Part shown: positions 25,123 to 36,654 of the stretch, one piece after another
Numbering within the stretch: the stretch's first letter is position 1
Layout: every line of letters starts with the position of its first letter
DNA from: Pollenia angustigena
Taxonomy: Eukaryota > Arthropoda > Insecta > Diptera > Polleniidae
Direction: 5' to 3'
Length of the DNA: 64,000 bases
Assembly (NCBI GenBank): GCA_930367215.1
Contig: OV884059.1
Coordinates: forward strand, 151,030,511 to 151,094,510
The notes under the pieces: generated by a model
What the model was told of the DNA's origin: nothing
Database searches by the model: none
Seen by the model: the letters and a program-made list of their open reading frames with translations, nothing else
Made by a program: the position numbers and the translations under genes

Positions 25123-25327
25123 TTAAGCCTGCTAAAAATTTTAAAACAAAAGGTAAGGTATTGATCTAAATTGTCTCGATAGATCCCAAGCAATATAATT
25201 TACTAACTTCCATCTAACTAATTTTATCTAGTTGCTTAAAACCGGCAGGTAAGTGCAAAAAAAAAGCGTGAATGTTATAAATTTGTTTGCGTTTTTTTAA
25301 AGGAATTTGTATATCCTCCAGTACAAC

Positions 25328-25480
25328 TAGTTTTGATGAAGGTATACTTAGTTTGGCATTCCGTATGAACCTTTTTTAATATTCATCTAAGACCTCGAAA
25401 AATATACGTATATTTTCTAAGTCCTTGAGTAATTCTAAGTCGATTTAGCCATGTCTGTCTGTCTAATTGAGGTACGAAAA
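25328..25480. repeat. Fragment of TATACCC-type dispersed repeat
   Basis: The stretch with GGTATACTTAGTTTGGCATT, then CCTTGAGTAATTCTAAGTCG, ATTTAGCCATGTCTGTCTGT matches the first part of the better copy at 32013-32803. It stops where the transposase pseudogene at 25460 begins. Confidence 0.65.
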
Positions 25481-26140
25481 AATTTCAAATCATGTTCCTT
25501 TACCGTTCACCATCGACAGTAACATTCTGACCATCATCGTTTTTGAAGACATATTGGCCAATTACTTCGCCAGCCCATAAAGCACACCAAACAGTATTTT
25601 TAGTGAATTTAATAGTGTTTCGACAAAGCTTGTGGATTCTCCTCACTCTAAATGCGACAATGCTGCTTATTTACGTAACCATTCAACCAGAAATGGCCTT
25701 CACCGGCAAATAAAATGTTTAATGGAAATTCAAGATCAATATCAATTTGTACTTCAGCCCATTCGTTTGGCTTCAATTCCTGCTCAAGTTGAATCTTGAA
25801 AGCTTTTAAGCCAAGATCCTTTCGTAAAATGCTCTATAAAGTGAAAGGACACAACCACAGTTGCTGAGAACGGCGATGAATTGATTGATTAGGATCATCT
25901 ACAATGCTTCTTCTTCTGTGAGCACTGTTCGGCGTCTCACGGGAAGCACACTATCCGTAACAGTAAACGAAAACGATCTATTATTCTTCGAATTAGCCGC
26001 TCTGAAGGACGATTATGTACCTACGCCATAAAATGGAAGAAGTGCACGATGAGTTTGACGAATAGAACAATTATTTTGATAAAAAATTTAAACAATTTGC
26101 ACGCGTTGCTCTGGTGTAAGTCGATTTATAATGAAATTTC
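25460..26140 (-). pseudogene. Mariner-type transposase pseudogene (copy 3, different subfamily)
   Basis: Minus-strand reading from 26140 gives LTPEQRVQIV, FYQNNCSIRQTHRALLPFYG, RRTVLTEEEA, then SILRKDLGLKAFKIQLEQEL, KPNEWAEVQIDID, AGEGHFWLNGYVNKQHCRI, SEENPQALS, LWAGEVIGQYVFKNDDGQ and NVTVDGER. This is the order of an insect IS630/Tc1-mariner transposase from the N-terminal helix-turn-helix into the first half of the DDE domain. Several frameshifts and stops break it. The first catalytic block, normally SDEAHFW, reads AGEGHFW. Sequence after VTVDGER, with the other catalytic residues, is missing. It differs from copies 1 and 2 (FHLSGFVNKQN), so it belongs to another subfamily. Confidence 0.85.
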
Positions 26141-26235
26141 AAAGCAAACTAAACAAAAAACAACTATTTTTTGAAAGAGTATTTTAAAAAAAATTCACGC
26201 ATAGATGTTGCTTTTCTTTTTAGTGATTGTCCCCC

Positions 26236-28222
26236 TTTACAGCCTTTTTTCTATTAAAAATGTAAATTATTCCACTTTATGTCTCTAATAAAAAATATTA
26301 GTTTAGCTTCTTTATTACACACACACACACACACTTTTTACTTAAATTCTCTTCTTCCTTTTTCTTTTTTTTTTTTAATATATTCCATGGAAATTTATGC
26401 TGATTTTATTTCGAAAATCATAAAGAACATGTAAACGTTCTATGCCAACATAAAATCATTCATGTTTAAAACAATATTTGTCTATTTACATTTCGTTAAA
26501 TAAACTCAACTACTTGATATGAAAGATACTATAAGTATCTAGATAGAAAAATCTAACTCAAACTCTTTATGCAAATACTCTCATATCATTCTTTTTCTCT
26601 CCAATACACACAGTTTGTGGAAGGATTTTTTTTTATAAATATATGAGTGTGTAATCGTGTGCGTTTCAGATATTTTACATTTTATATATTTAAAAGTAAA
26701 ATGTTTTTACAAAAATAAGGCAAATAACACGGTTGAAATTTATATCGTGTATCTTTTATAAAACATTTAGGTGGATGTGGAGATACTTTTACATGTGTAT
26801 TTTAGATATTTTAACATACATGTGCTGAGGATATTGTGTAAAGGAAGTGCGGATTAATGCACGCTTACAAATATTTTAGAATGTTAAATAAAAATCATAG
26901 AATTTAGTAGTGAAAATATTTAAAAAATTTAATATAGAAATTTAAAAAAAAACAGGAGCTTAAAAATAGTTAACTGTAAATAATATTTTATGAGCAAATT
27001 TTTATAAAAAAAAATTAAATATTTAGTTCCAAATATTAAGTTAAAATATCCTTCCTTTTTATCCAAATTTTGTTTCTTCAAATTTAATTGTGTTGGATTT
27101 AAAGATTTTGCTTAATGTAAATATACAAAAATTCTTTGTTGCTGCTTTTTATCCTTTTTTTCCATACGTTTTTGTAAAAATTTTTTATGTACTCACATGC
27201 AGGCTTTTACAAACCATAAACATTTTTCATAATAATAAAAATTTATCAAAAACACATATGTTTTACCTCTTAATAGCAAAGACAAAAAACTCGAAGAAAA
27301 CATACGCTCCCATGGATAAGTAACAATAAAAGCACTTAACTAATATTCTAAGCTGTTTTTATGGTTGAAAATAAAACAAAAAAATATATATGAGTGATCG
27401 ACAAATACTTGGGTTTTCATATTGGCCCTTTGGTATAAAAAAAAAAAAACCAAAAGAAAAAAGTAAAATGTATCTAATACTTAAAATTATTTACAACATG
27501 TTTCCAACCCACATGAGGTATAAACTCTTCAGTACTTTTTGTAACACGTCTTGTTTTACTTACTTTGTTTCGGAGAACGTGAGGTTTTATCAAACATCAA
27601 CAACGTACCGGCCAATATCGTGTCTAAACTCTAATACTCTTTAATACAAATACACACAATATACACACACATATACTTCTAAGTGTATGTGTGTTTTAGC
27701 CATACTATCATAATGTTGGCATAATGGTGTTCTATCAAATATGATGCTTTTATTGAATTTTATGACCATCATCATCATCATCGAGCATCTCCAGCAGAAT
27801 CATTTTTTACATGAACCGACCAACAGCCAACATAAAATGAAATGAATGAGTAAAAAAAAAATAAAAGAAAACAGTTTTTCAATAAAACCCGTGTATGAGA
27901 GTTGGTCGTGTCGGTTATTTGGTTGTAAACACTTTGGCAAGTCAGCTTTAAATACAAAAACATTAAAAGCAACAGCAACAACACCAAGAAAAACAAATAA
28001 TAAAAAGTGCCTTAATAAAATACAATAAAACATCAATAAGAAAAAAAACACAAACAACAACTTAAAGCTTATAAAATGTGTTAAAAGGAACAAGTTTAAG
28101 GTTACAACGGATGTTAAAGGTTTCTCAGATAAAGAGGTCGGTCGGCCTGTATTTACTTTTATTGCAAGATTCATCAACAGCTGTGTTTGAAAAAAGACCA
28201 CAAACAAAGTTTCTTAATTTAC
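26236..28222. other. AT-rich sequence without recognisable gene
   Basis: Contains a short (AC)n at about 26320 and a (CAT)n at about 27768-27782. A 135-codon minus-strand frame at 27800-28207 is rich in F and L from T-runs and shows no domain; it is probably fortuitous. Nothing else can be supported. Confidence 0.45.
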
Positions 28223-28401
28223 GGCTCAGTTAGCCGGGAGTAACAGTAACGTTGCAAATCAGCTGTTTCATTTTGTTGTATTTAAGCAATTAGAACGATT
28301 ACAGTTAGCAGTAAGATGTTACGTCTCAATCTGTAACAAATAGATTGGTCTTACTTTTTACGGTAAGGTTACTGTTACTGTTACTCCCGGCTTACTGAGC
28401 C
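28223..28401. mobile_element. MITE, GGCTCAGTTAGCCGGGAG ends
   Basis: GGCTCAGTTAGCCGGGAGTA plus ACAGTAAC on the left faces the inverse of GGCTCAGTAAGCCGGGAGTA plus ACAGTAAC on the right: about 28 bp with one mismatch. Length is 179 bp. The higher GC of the ends stands out from the surroundings. Confidence 0.8.
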
Positions 28402-28609
28402 TTTAACCATAAACCTTAATGTCTATAGAGGTGAGGCGCAAAAAATTGTAATACAAATACAGCAAAAATCTAAATTAAGACAGTAGATAACAGATACAAA
28501 CATCTTATATAAGAAAAAACGCTTTTTAAGCTGAAGCCACACCAACAACCCTACAGGAAATGTCACTAGTGAATCTGTACTGATTCACTTTTGACACAGT
28601 CACCAGTAT

Positions 28610-29540
28610 GGTGGCATGTCATAACGTCCAGTGTCATAGTGTCCATGGACTTTATGACACTTTTAAAAGTGTCATAATGTCCATCGAAGAATTGTCATAA
28701 TGTCCACAACTTAACTTATAATCAAAACTGTGTAAATTTTTTTTTAAAATACCGTTAAAATTTCAAGTGATTTTTTAAAGAAACTAATTTAACCATAATA
28801 TGGTTGTCGGTGACAATGATTTGGTTAAATTAAACATAATATGGATAACATTTTTTTAAAAATGGTTTTGTAGCTTTTTCTCTGGGTGTATATATTAAAT
28901 ATATATATATATATCGAAAATAAAGATTTTCTCTTCTATGGTATAACAAATACTGGTTTCGCTAACTAAAGCTTCTCTGTATAGCCGGCCTTCAGCCGGG
29001 CGCAAGGTATTTTCTCCTTTATGGTCTAATAAAAACCGGTTTCGCTAAGTAAAGCTTCTAAAAACTGCCTTGTTTCCGAACCCGGTCGACTACGCGGAGA
29101 AGCTTTAGTTAGCGAAGCCGGTGTTTGTTATACCATGGAGGAGAAAATCCTTGCGCCCGGCCGAAGGCCGGCTATACAGAGAAGCTTTAGTTAGCGAAAC
29201 CAGTATTTATTATACCATAGAAGAGAAAATCCTTATTTTCGATATATATATATATATATTTAATATATACACCCAGAGAAAAAGCTACAAAACCATTTTT
29301 AAAAAAATTTTACCCATATTATGTTTAATTTAACCAAATCATTGTTACCGACAACCATTTTGTGGTTAAATTAGTTTCTTTAAAAATAGTTTTGTTGTTT
29401 GCGACCATAATAAAACATGGTTTTCTCTGCGCGTATGCAGATCTTTTTTGTATATAACTTCTTTAGTAATTATGGACCTTATGTCACTTATGTCCATTTC
29501 CAAAGTGTCATAGTGCCAACGGACGTTATGACATGCCGCC
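28610..29540. mobile_element. Composite foldback element A (GGTGGCATGTCATAACG ends)
   Basis: The outer ends are GGTGGCATGTCATAACGTCC and the inverse of GGCGGCATGTCATAACGTCC. ACCAGTAT precedes and ACCAGTAC follows the element, an 8-bp duplication with one mismatch. From outside in, each arm has: GTGTCATAATGTCC-type short repeats; a CAGAGAAAAA-family MITE end (complete MITE in the right arm, 29270-29433); a (TA)n run; and inverted copies of an 82-bp repeat containing CGCAAGGATTTTCTCC, GGTTTCGCTAACTAAAGCTT and CATAGCCGGCCTTC. The 931-bp unit is non-coding. Foldback elements with repeats inside their inverted arms are known in flies, but I cannot place this one in a named family. Confidence 0.8.
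29270..29433. mobile_element. CAGAGAAAAA-family MITE, short form
   Basis: CACCCAGAGAAAAAGC on the left and the inverse CGCGCAGAGAAAACCATG on the right are both flanked by TA. The interior has ATTATGTTTAATTTAACC and related motifs of the longer copy at 20587. It lies within the right arm of composite element A; the left arm holds only an incomplete copy (about 28771-28888). Confidence 0.75.
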
Positions 29541-29643
29541 ACCAGTACTAGTGACTTATTATACCCCAGGCAATGTTATTTACAATAGACATTTAACATG
29601 TGTGTGTCATTGGAAATCTACTACGGACGTTGGTACTACTGAC

Positions 29644-29888
29644 CACAGAGTATACAGAGGCGTCACGAGACAGCAAATATTGTGCTTTTTTCTGTCTTTT
29701 TCATCGAAAGCTGCCGTTTTTGCGTTTTTTGTTTTGATTATGCAATTTGTGTAGATAGTAGCGGCCTGTTTTTACGCATTGTCACTTCACTAACAAAAAA
29801 CGTTTCTTTCTCTTTCTTCGAAAGCTGCCCTCGCAAATGATTTAGGCATTTTTCATACGTCACTTTTTTCATCTCTGTATACTTTGTG
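29644..29888. mobile_element. 245-bp MITE, CACAGAGTATACAGAG ends, perfect 8-bp TSD (copy 1)
   Basis: Left CACAGAGTATACAGAGGCGT faces the inverse of CACAAAGTATACAGAGATGA. CTACTGAC lies directly on both sides (29636-29643 and 29889-29896), a perfect 8-bp duplication as made by hAT and P elements. Copy 2 (35912-36157) is its reverse complement with a different 8-bp flank. The interior contains GCTTTCGAAGAAAGAGAAAG twice in inverted form and no coding potential beyond chance. Confidence 0.92.
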
Positions 29889-30521
29889 CTACTGACTACG
29901 TACTGACTAGGTAGTTCCTTTGGGAACATATGTAGACATTGGAACCACAGAATTGCTAGCACATTTTAGTAAAAGTAGTCTACACTTTTTATAAGAATAC
30001 GAAATCATAACCATCTTTTTTTATTATTTCTTCAACTTTTTTAGGAATTGTACTTCTCAGTTGTTATTGATAAAATCTTTTTCGTATTCAGGCAAAATAT
30101 AGTGGCAAATGTAATGTGGTGTAGACACTTCGTTGACAATGTCACCAATATAGTCGACAAAACTGGTGACTTGGAGACACTTGCACCCAGGTTTCCTTCA
30201 GGGAAAAGACAAAACTGTTTTTTTTTTACTATTCTTGCAAAAAATATTATCGGATTGCTCTCTGATTTTTGTCTCACAAAACCTTGATAATGGCCGATTT
30301 AACGAATCTATGTCTAAAACTCGTTTTTCATGTTAAGTCTATATATAAATCGGCAAAGGCGAAACAGTTAACAACACTTTTCTCCTCTGTATGTCAACCG
30401 ATTTGAACAAAATATACATCATTTGAAAGATATTTACTTGCAGAAGTGCACAATATATATTTTATTGAAATCTGTTCAAACTTTCAGAACTATAAGCGTT
30501 CTGATTTGCTACTAACACATA

Positions 30522-30892
30522 TGCAGAACCCTGCAAATAAAATTGGACCGTCTGATCCATTTTGATAAAATGGACTACTCCATGGACTGGTCCGATGTAA
30601 TGCAAGCATGGACCGTGTCATTATTAAATAGTGTTCGTAGTGAGACGACATGTCTTCGTTTTTTAACGACATGCTTTCGACTTCAAAACTAATCCTCTTG
30701 AGAATACCATGGAGTAGTTTTAAAACTACTCCTTAGTGGTTCAAAGGTGGGTTATATGGTCCTCTCCTAGGACATCGTAATGTTAAATAGACCAGGTTTT
30801 TTCCATACGTTTGGGTTAGTTTTGGACTAGTCCTGGTCCCTTGTGGACTACTCTTTACACGCGTGTTTGGACTGGTCCTACTATTTGCAGGG
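30522..30892. mobile_element. MITE with CCTGCAAATA inverted repeats and 8-bp TSD
   Basis: CCCTGCAAATAAAATTGGAC near the left end (30529) faces the inverse of CCCTGCAAATAGTAGGACCA at the right end. AACACATA occurs at 30514-30521 and again at 30893-30900, a perfect 8-bp duplication if the left end has 7 extra bases (TGCAGAA). The interior repeats GGACTGGTCC/GGACTACTC motifs in both orientations. The uneven left end leaves the exact border uncertain. Confidence 0.65.
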
Positions 30893-31565
30893 AACACATA
30901 AATAAAAAAATGGTTTTTTCCAATTATCAAATAATAAAAAATAGGGTGGTTGATTTTTCGACATTTTCAAGAAACCGGTTTTCGAATATTTCGACAGTAT
31001 ATTTAAATCGACACAGGCAATCCAGTTCATTTCTAACATACTATATTTTCTTCGTATAAAAAAAATTATGGCCGAATTTCGACCATTAGGTAAACACTTG
31101 TAAAAATAAAATTTTATGAAAAACTATATTTAAATATGAATTGGTATTAAAATAGAATTGGTGAAATTGTCCATAAGACTTTTTTTTGTGTAAATTAGCA
31201 ACAAACAAGTGACTTAGAAAAGAAAAACGTTTTGTCTTCTGTTGGTGTCGCTTCAGCCCTTTAGAAAGTATTTTAAAAGCCCCGTGTCTTTTTCCATATT
31301 TGTCAATATAAAAAGTATTCTGTACAAGAAAACTTCTTACAAGAGAAAAAACTGGTACAAGAAATATACATACAAGGAATATTTTTGTAGGAATTTTTTT
31401 CAAGGAAATATTGTATTTGCTTACGCAAAATATCCCACCACGTGCGAACATTTGGATGCATGTTTGAAAACAAAATGTTTTTTTTTCTTCTAGTACAGTA
31501 AAAACTTTTATAAGAAATAAATTTATTAAAATAATAATTCCTTTAATGAAAATAAAACGCTTATA

Positions 31566-31992
31566 AAGGCCAGTTTACACGGTAATACAATGTATTACAA
31601 CTTTGTAGAATCAAAATATTATAAAATTCTCTCCGTGTTTAAAAGGAAAAATAAAAATCTTTTGTAAGTATAATTCATGTTTACACGGATAGAATAAGTA
31701 AAATCAAAAATAATAACAAAAACAACTTGAAAATTTCCTGAGTTGATTTTAGTTGTTTTTGGAATTGTGTAAATATGCTGCCACCTTCAATATACTCTGT
31801 TAAAATACACCTCTAGTGTGTTGAGAATACATAAGTTTCTAAAATGGTTTAGAAAAAAAGCATTTACCGACCGCTTGTCAGATTTTGTATTCGTATTCTC
31901 TCTTACTCAATACATTTTGATTTTACATGATAAGATGTTTCTCATTCTACATCATTTTTTGCAATATTGTATTACCGTGTAAAATAGCCTTA
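31566..31992. mobile_element. MITE, AAGGCCAGTTTACACGG ends
   Basis: AAGGCCAGTTTACACGGTAA followed by TACAATGT on the left faces the inverse of AAGGCTATTTTACACGGTAA followed by TACAATAT on the right. CACGG/CCGTG recurs inside near 31645 and 31690. The 427-bp element is non-coding; flanks show no clear duplication. Confidence 0.8.
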
Positions 31993-32012
31993 AGAAACAG
32001 TTTTGTGTTTTT

Positions 32013-32803
32013 TATACCCTCCACCATAATTAATTGTGAAGAGGGTATATTAAGTTTGTCATTCCGTGTGAAACTTTTTTATTATTCATCTCAGACCCCA
32101 TAAAGTATATATATTCTGGGTCCTTGAGTAATTCTAAGCCGATTTAGCCATGTCCGTCTGTCTGTCCGTCTGTTGAAAACACGAACAACTCAAAAGAAAT
32201 TAACAGACTTAGTGCCAAATTGCTTTTAGTTATCCTTAGCAGTTTGGGATTGAAATCCAGCAAAATCGGTTCAGAAGGACCAGAGCTATGAATCAAAATG
32301 TGGAACCACCACCTAAAAAAATTGATAATTTTGTTACAAAAAATAACATAAGTGCTGGAACAAGGCACGAAATAAGATAAGATTTTGCGAAAATTTTTTT
32401 TATTTGACTGGAAATCACGCTGTCAAATTTCGTGAAGATCCGTCCATAATTTACCCTAAGCCTCATATAAACACTACTCCCGTAAAACAGTTTAGTACGC
32501 CTAAAACCGTAAAAAATAATGCTAGCGTAACAAAATTTGGTACGTCACAGTTTTTTAGGACTAGAAATTACGCTGTGAAATTTCGTGATGATCGGTCCAT
32601 AATTAACCCTAGGCCCCATATAAACCCTACTACCGGAAAACAGTTTAGTCGCCTAAAACCATAATTAATAGCAATTCGTCACAGTTTAAGATAATAATAA
32701 CTTCATACAGATATTACTCCTTAAACATTCGAAATTAACATTTCTGTCGGTGGAGGGTATCAAAGATTCGGCACAGCCGAATATAGCACTCTAACTTGTT
32801 TTT
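32013..32803. repeat. TATACCC-type dispersed repeat, fullest copy
   Basis: It begins TATACCCTCCACC, has GGTGGAGGGTAT near its other end (32749-32760), and closes with GGCACAGCCGAATATAGCAC then TCTAACTTGTTTTT. Characteristic inner parts are CCCCATAAAGTATATATATT, CCGATTTAGCCATGTCCGTC, and AAATCGGTTCAGAAGGACC. A 153-bp segment (GAAAT(C/T)ACGCTGT(C/G)AAATTTCG) is duplicated, starting at 32411 and 32564. This repeat type is very common in fly genomes; partial copies are at 7605, 25328 and 42850, and a reverse one near 38220-38310. I do not assign it to a class. Confidence 0.7.
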
Positions 32804-32920
32804 TATATTTCTTTTATCCATTACGTACTGTACCTCTTTCCAACGCTCAAAATGGTAGTGATGGCTTTTAAACGCATTTTGATTTTTACCGCTTTTGTAT
32901 AATTGTTTGAATTTCTATTA

Positions 32921-33610
32921 TGCCGGCCAAACACTTCATAAGTTCAGTACTCCAGACTGGCACTGTACAGTTCGTTTGTATAGTGTATGGTGAGGTTTTG
33001 CTTTCTACGCAGTGAACTGAGTAAAAATCCGAAGGGGTTCAATATATGCTCAAGTTTATAAAACTGTACAGTGAGCTTGTGCAGTGTATTCTAAAAACGT
33101 TCAGCTCTATCGCGGTTTTTAAGAGCTGACCACAAAAATGAGCGCGGAAAAATATTCTGGGCATGGTTGTTAGAATTATGCAAGTAATCGCAGCAATAGA
33201 CTCCTTAAAGTCGAATTATTACAAAAAATTAATGAAAAAATTAAAAACGACAAAAATGTTTTCTTATATTCTTATTTGCACAACATGTCGCTTCTTTCAA
33301 CGTAGTCATAACTAGCAAAACTGCTCCTTCATACCATCTCTATTTGTAAAACAAAAATCAGTATTTTATCTCAAACTAAACCGCAGTAATAACAAACTAT
33401 ATTTTATTGAATCTGTATAAAAAGGTACATTTTTAAAACTTTAATCCCATTTTACAAAGTTTGTTTTTTTGTAATATCACTCTGTTGCAATAAAGGAGCG
33501 ATGTCTTCTTTGCTTATAAATTTAAAATAAAAAATTACTTGTATAGTGTGTTTCATAGGTTTCGTTAACACCAGACTTGGGCACTGAATTTTTGTAGTGT
33601 ATGGCCAGCA
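32921..33610. mobile_element. 690-bp element with TTA flanks, TGCCGGCCAAACACTTCAT ends
   Basis: TGCCGGCCAAACACTTCATA on the left faces the inverse of TGCTGGCCATACACTACAAA, continuing through TTCAGTACTCCAGACTGG on the left and TTCAGTGCCCAAGTCTGG on the right. TTA flanks both ends (32918-32920, 33611-33613), as for PIF/Harbinger. A fragment of a related copy is at about 44895-45000. No ORF of note. Confidence 0.8.
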
Positions 33611-33613
33611 TTA

Positions 33614-34835
33614 CTTTAAACTCTGCTATTATTTTCTCTCCTTCTGTTTCATCCATTTGTATGTCCGTTTAATTCCTATTTTTTGCTATTCCAAACGGTA
33701 AAAACAAAATATTAAAAGTCAATTTTAATAACATAATAATAAAAAAGAAAAATCCATGTTACACAAATGTGGGAATAAATTCCATAAGGAGCATCATAAA
33801 AAGGTGTTTTTGTTGAATATTAATTTTTGTTTATATACCCAGGCCCTCTCTGCTAAAAACATACATATGCGTTCATAAACTGAACATAAAACGTAAAATC
33901 ATTGGACATCTGTCTATCTATCTCTCGTTCTACAGATGAAATGGAAGTAAGAGTACTAATATCGTTTCATACTCTTATATGAGCACTTTGATTACTTTAT
34001 AGAAAAATTATTAAAAAAAATGTTTATGTCCATTAAAATATGACGCATTTTTTTATACTTTTGTATAAAAAACAAAATATTTCATTGCTATTTTTGTTGG
34101 TTTTTTCTCGAGCCATAACAAAATGTTTGTTTTTTTCGCTTTTTTTTCCTCTGACAATTATTTACATTGTAAATATTTATGTTGTATAAATTTTTATTAT
34201 TTCGTGAAAAATAATATTGCAACAAAAACAAAACAGACTATAAAATAAAAACGTTAAATGTTATAAAAACATAAATATGAATGTATTTTTCATTTTTATT
34301 TTTTTTTGCGTTTTATGGTTGGTTTGGAATTTACAATCCACTAAAAATCTATAAAATGCCTTCACTCGTATGCTGGTTAATTTTATTAAAATTGGTTTTG
34401 TTGATTTTATTTTATAAAAAAAAAAATAATTGATATTAGTAAATCTGGCGAAAAAGATTTAATTTTAATGTTATATTTTTGTATTTATTTGTTTTCTTCG
34501 ATTTATTTACGCCATTCAGCTTAATACAATTTTTAGTAATTAATTTTTTTCACTTATTTCATTCCAGCTAATTTATTTTAAATTGTTTGTGATCCTGAAG
34601 AAACGTAAGTATAAGAAAATCTTTTTGTTTTTTATTAAAGTAAAAAATCCTTAGAAATATAAACTTTCGTGCTAAAACAGATAAATAGGAAAATTTGGTG
34701 TTTGGTCAAAATAATCTTGCAAAAGAGCAAGAAATATCGTACCTGTTTTGTTAAATCTAATAACCAAATACACAGAGCTTGCGTTAAGTGCCGAAAAAAA
34801 AACATTTTTTAATATCCACTAAACCTTTTTCTTTA
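33614..34835. other. AT-rich sequence, no gene seen
   Basis: T- and A-runs dominate. I see no inverted-repeat ends, domains or RNA genes. Confidence 0.45.
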
Positions 34836-34972
34836 ACAAACATTTTTCAATTTATTATGGTTAATTTAACCATATTATTGCCACCGATAAACATATTATG
34901 GTTAAATTTGACCACCATCAAGAAGCCACATTATGGTTTGTTGTAAATATGTAATGGTTAAATATGATAAGA
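34836..34972. repeat. CAGAGAAAAA-family MITE fragment
   Basis: The stretch with TTATGGTTAATTTAACCATA, CATATTATGGTTAAATTTGA and ATCAAGAAGCCACATTATGG matches the left half of the MITE at 20587. Neither end is complete. Confidence 0.65.
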
Positions 34973-35384
34973 ATTTGCTTACATCTTGTTGTTGTTGTCC
35001 ATCTGCTTGTATTGTTTTTTTTCTGGCGCTTGAGATTTTATAAAAGAGCAACGAAACCTAGAAAAAATCTACAGCCTGACCCACAATGTCGACAGCTATT
35101 GTTCATTTGCTTTTTCCACGACAAACAGCTGATTTCCATCCCACTAACAACTTTCAGCACGACAAATCGATCAACAATGTAGCGAACGTAACAGTTTTCT
35201 TACAGATTTGTGGCCCACTAAGAAATATTATGCGACAACAAATGTCAAAATCAGTCACTTGTGTTTTGGTTGTCGACAAAAGTTTTTTGTTGGAATATTT
35301 AACGAAATCATTTCTTGACACATTAACACTCATAATTGTTTAATGTTTATTTTTTTAAGACAACACCGCTAATAAAATTATATA

Positions 35385-35590
35385 GTTTTATAAAATATTC
35401 AACATTTTTCATTTTTCGAATTTATTCTATGAGCTAAATTTCAGTTATGTATTTTTATAAAGCTTTTTTGTAATAGTTCTATTCCTACAATTTTTTAGAA
35501 ATGACTTTATACACTACCAGACTATTATATTGTATTTTCTGTTTAACATTTTACCTTAGCCTTCCGTTGGAAAGCATTGTTTTTATTTAA
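35385..35590 (+). repeat. 384-bp satellite-like monomer, diverged partial copy
   Basis: From about TCATTTTTCGAATTTATTCT through AAATTTCAGTTATGTATTT to CTTAGCCTTCCGTTGGAAAG it matches the reverse complement of the tandem units at 36911-37678. It spans the point where one unit joins the next, so it derives from a tandem array. Confidence 0.7.
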
Positions 35591-35681
35591 TAATTTCAGT
35601 TTTATCATAAATGCTACATATGTGCCACGGAAAGGTAAAAGGGACCCTTGGGAAGAAAATAAGTTTTGAAACACATTACTT

Positions 35682-35820
35682 GGGGTTTTTCGGGGTCGCT
35701 GATTACGAATCTGGTATTAGATTTTAAAAGTCCAAAATGCAATATTATTGGATTTGCTTAGAACTCGTCATTCAGGGGTTTCCTGAGTCGCTGATTACGA
35801 ATCTGGTATAAGATTATGAA
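35682..35820. repeat. Two direct copies of GTCGCTGATTACGAATCTGG
   Basis: GGGGTTTTTCGGGGTCGCTG and AGGGGTTTCCTGAGTCGCTG are each followed by ATTACGAATCTGGTAT, about 101 bp apart. Origin unknown. Confidence 0.7.
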
Positions 35821-35911
35821 TCTAAAGTCAGAATTTACAAATTGAAAATGTCGAAATTTTTATTATGAATTGAGCGGAATTGCTTAAAGCTATTTGCTCT
35901 GCTGTTTCGAG

Positions 35912-36157
35912 CACAAAGTATACAGAGATGAAAAAAGTGACGTATGAAAAATGCCTAAATCATTTGCGAGGGCAGCTTTCGAAGAAAGAGAAAGAAAACG
36001 TTTTTTGTTAGTGAAGTGACAATGCGTAAAAACAGGCCGCTACTATCTACACAAATTGCATAATCAAAACAAAAAACGCAAAATGGGCAGCTTTCGAAGA
36101 AAAAGACAGAAAAAAACACAATATTTTCTGTCTCGTGACGCCTGTGTATACTCTGTG
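35912..36157. mobile_element. 246-bp MITE, CACAAAGTATACAGAG ends, perfect 8-bp TSD (copy 2)
   Basis: This is the reverse complement of the element at 29644-29888. Its ends CACAAAGTATACAGAG and CTCTGTG are flanked on both sides by GTTTCGAG (35904-35911, 36158-36165). The two copies therefore inserted independently, each with its own perfect 8-bp duplication. The 72-codon frame at 36056-36274 partly overlaps the element and is most likely chance. Confidence 0.92.
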
Positions 36158-36654
36158 GTTTCGAGGTTTCTGATTAGCAGTAATGACGAAAAATTAGAAG
36201 ATGTAGCAATACAAAGAATAAATGCTAATTCAGAATCAAAAATTAAATCCAAGAAAAGAATATGTAAGAAGTAGAATTGGTTTTAGCTAAGTGTTGTTAT
36301 GTAATTTTGTTTAGTTTTTTAAGTTATAATAATCGGATATTTATCGATATATAATCCGATCACTGACATCAAAAACATTTGAGTAACGATTTTAAAACAA
36401 ATCTTATCAATTTAAAAAAAAAAAACTAATGTCCCTGAAAAACGAGTTTCTAGCTAAATTTATCAATTGCAGAAAATTTTGTCAAATCGGACTCTTTTAG
36501 TTTGCTGTTTTGCATTAAAAAGGCCGTGTTGTCTACTATAAAAATAAAAAAACGAAAAATCGATTTTCTCGTTCTATAGGTATTTCCCAGTCATATATTA
36601 TTATTTATGAAGAAATTAAATGATACAAAACTATTAAGAGGAAATAAATAATTT

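Noticed and set aside
26310..26335. Short (AC)n as a CRISPR-like or other array
   Set aside because: A simple dinucleotide run; no spacers or repeats.
27800..28207. 135-codon minus-strand frame with hydrophobic runs
   Set aside because: Hydrophobic residues come from T-runs; overlapping frames exist on both strands; no conserved motif.
31086..31451. 121-codon minus-strand frame
   Set aside because: A frame of 83 codons overlaps on the other strand, composition is K/F-rich as expected from A/T runs, and no domain or splice context is seen.
35912..36157. Considered as a host gene because of a 72-codon frame at 36056-36274
   Set aside because: The frame crosses the border of a MITE with an 8-bp duplication, so it is a chance product.
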